Source: Gammaproteobacteria bacterium UBA6724
GTDB lineage: Bacteria; Pseudomonadota; Gammaproteobacteria; Pseudomonadales; Azotimanducaceae
Direction: 5' to 3'
NCBI GenBank assembly: GCA_002454165.1
Contig: DKIG01000045.1
Span: forward strand, 1-22,495
Length of the DNA: 22,495 nt
Numbering within the stretch: position 1 is the stretch's first letter; each line of letters opens with the position of its first letter. A model generated the notes under the pieces. It ran no database searches. It saw only the letters and a program-made list of their open reading frames with translations, and was not told the DNA's origin. A program made the translations under genes and the position numbers. Of this stretch, positions 21,774 to 22,495 are shown in pieces.

Positions 21774-22262
21774 TCAGGTTGATGCTTCCAAGGTCTCCAG
21801 TTCCACTTCCCTGGCATCGTCGCCAGTAACAAGGCGCGCAAATCTCCCAAAAAATTCGGTTGCCATCTTGCGGGCGGCGCCGAATATCAGCCGCGACCCG
21901 ACCTGGGCAAGTTTACCGCCAACGGTGGCGGTCACGGCACAGGTCATCACCGTGCTGTCCTGCTCAACGGCTACCAGTTTAATCTCTGCCTCGCCTTTGG
22001 CAAAACCAGCGACACCGCCCTTACCTGCGCCGTTCATCCGATAGGACGCAGGTGCCACCACCTCCGTCAGGGATACCTGCCCCTTAAACCTTGCCTTGAC
22101 CGGCCCAACCTTCGCCAAGAGCACCACATCAAACAAGTTGTCGCCTACTCGGTCAAATGATTCGCAACCAGGCAGACAGGCTTGCAACAGTTCCGGGTCA
22201 TTCAAACCCTGCCAGACTTCCGGTCTGGACAGGGGTATCTTGACTCGCAGGTTAAGTTGCAT
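21774..22262 (-). CDS. coxG: CoxG-like SRPBCC family protein
   Basis: CoxG is an SRPBCC (START-like) fold protein found with molybdenum hydroxylases; in the CO-oxidising model it helps attach the enzyme to the membrane. The 162-residue protein has the typical N-terminus with WQGLNDPELLQACLPGCESF (about 17-36), then VGPVKARFKGQVSLTEV, then GKGGVAGFAKGEAEIKL and GGKLAQVGSRLI (about 115-126), all classic CoxG stretches. The C-terminus stops soon after the fold, so a long membrane-binding tail is not seen. It is the first gene of the operon and lies 34 nt before coxS. AAGGAG lies about 12 nt upstream of the ATG, a rather long spacing. Confidence 0.9.
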   Translation of the reverse strand: MQLNLRVKIPLSRPEVWQGLNDPELLQACLPGCESFDRVGDNLFDVVLLAKVGPVKARFKGQVSLTEVVAPASYRMNGAGKGGVAGFAKGEAEIKLVAVEQDSTVMTCAVTATVGGKLAQVGSRLIFGAARKMATEFFGRFARLVTGDDAREVELETLEAST

Positions 22263-22435
22263 CGGTGCTATTAACTCCTTATAGAAGGGATGTCTTTAGA
22301 AGAGATTACAGGAAAGATGTGTATCGCAGAATCTCGCCATCCTCGCCGGTCAGTATAACCACAAAAATACCTCAGGGGTTTCGTATGTATGATGCCAACA
22401 CATTCTGGACTTTTCAGGCATTAGGTAGCCCCCCC

Positions 22436-22495
22436 GTCATTCCGTGCTTGACACGGAATCCAGTGAAATATGCGAGGATTCTGGATTCCCGCTTT
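22436..22495. repeat. Inverted-repeat element, copy 2, cut by window end
   Basis: CGTCATTCC begins the element. ATTCCGTG-cttga-CACGGAAT (22439-22459) forms an 8-bp hairpin, and GGAATCCAG (22455-22463) pairs with CTGGATTCC (22481-22489). These words match copy 1 at 13649-13763. The sequence ends CCCGCTTT, which suggests that more of the element lies past the window. Between coxG and this element (22263-22435) I see no gene and no convincing promoter. Confidence 0.75.

Noticed and set aside
22345..22380. Minus-strand promoter for coxG at TTATACT (about 22352-22358)
   Set aside because: The -10-like word is reasonable, but no -35-like hexamer lies at a proper distance.

Overview
The window looks like part of a gammaproteobacterial chromosome, probably free-living and aerobic. 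The evidence is an LptG-type lipopolysaccharide export permease (so a Gram-negative envelope), an NADPH-type glutathione reductase, a DUF3806 secreted protein, a bacterial PreP-like M16C peptidase and an AGCS sodium/alanine symporter with a long extra domain. Base composition is moderate through most of the window and visibly more A+T-rich in the first 1.7 kb. Genes are tightly packed. No rRNA, tRNA, CRISPR array, transposase or phage gene is visible.

Layout: (1) 1-1666, plus strand: the C-terminal end of mcrB and a complete mcrC, a modification-dependent restriction system cut by the window edge. (2) 9383-1674, minus strand: AGCS symporter, PreP-like peptidase (overlapping it by 11 nt), dienelactone-hydrolase-family enzyme, class I glutamine amidotransferase and rarA, which ends 7 nt from mcrC tail to tail. 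(3) 10871-9480, minus: glutathione reductase, divergent from (4) 10971-13394, plus: a NamZ/YbbC (DUF1343) family protein and an isopropylmalate-dehydrogenase-family enzyme. (5) 13561-13391, minus: a 56-residue membrane protein whose stop codon overlaps that of the dehydrogenase; then a gap carrying an inverted-repeat element and a secreted DUF3806 protein on minus. (6) 14539-17994, plus: a CinA-like/nucleotidyltransferase fusion that appears to start at CTG, lptG, and an unknown polytopic membrane protein overlapping lptG by one base. (7) 22262-18002, minus: a molybdenum hydroxylase operon in the order coxG, coxS, coxL, coxM, with the form II CoxL active-site loop AYRGAGR. The window ends inside a second copy of the inverted-repeat element.

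Working together: McrBC is a defence module. The symporter and the oligopeptidase look translationally coupled and fit amino-acid and peptide use. The cox genes encode the three enzyme subunits plus CoxG, but the active-site loop argues against classical CO oxidation. The fusion protein could link NMN deamidation to dinucleotide synthesis.

The points most worth attention are the CTG start behind a perfect Shine-Dalgarno sequence, the domain pairing in that protein, and a recurrent pattern of short (10-15 nt) imperfect tandem duplications sitting on start and stop codons at many gene boundaries, several with a TTAAGA core.
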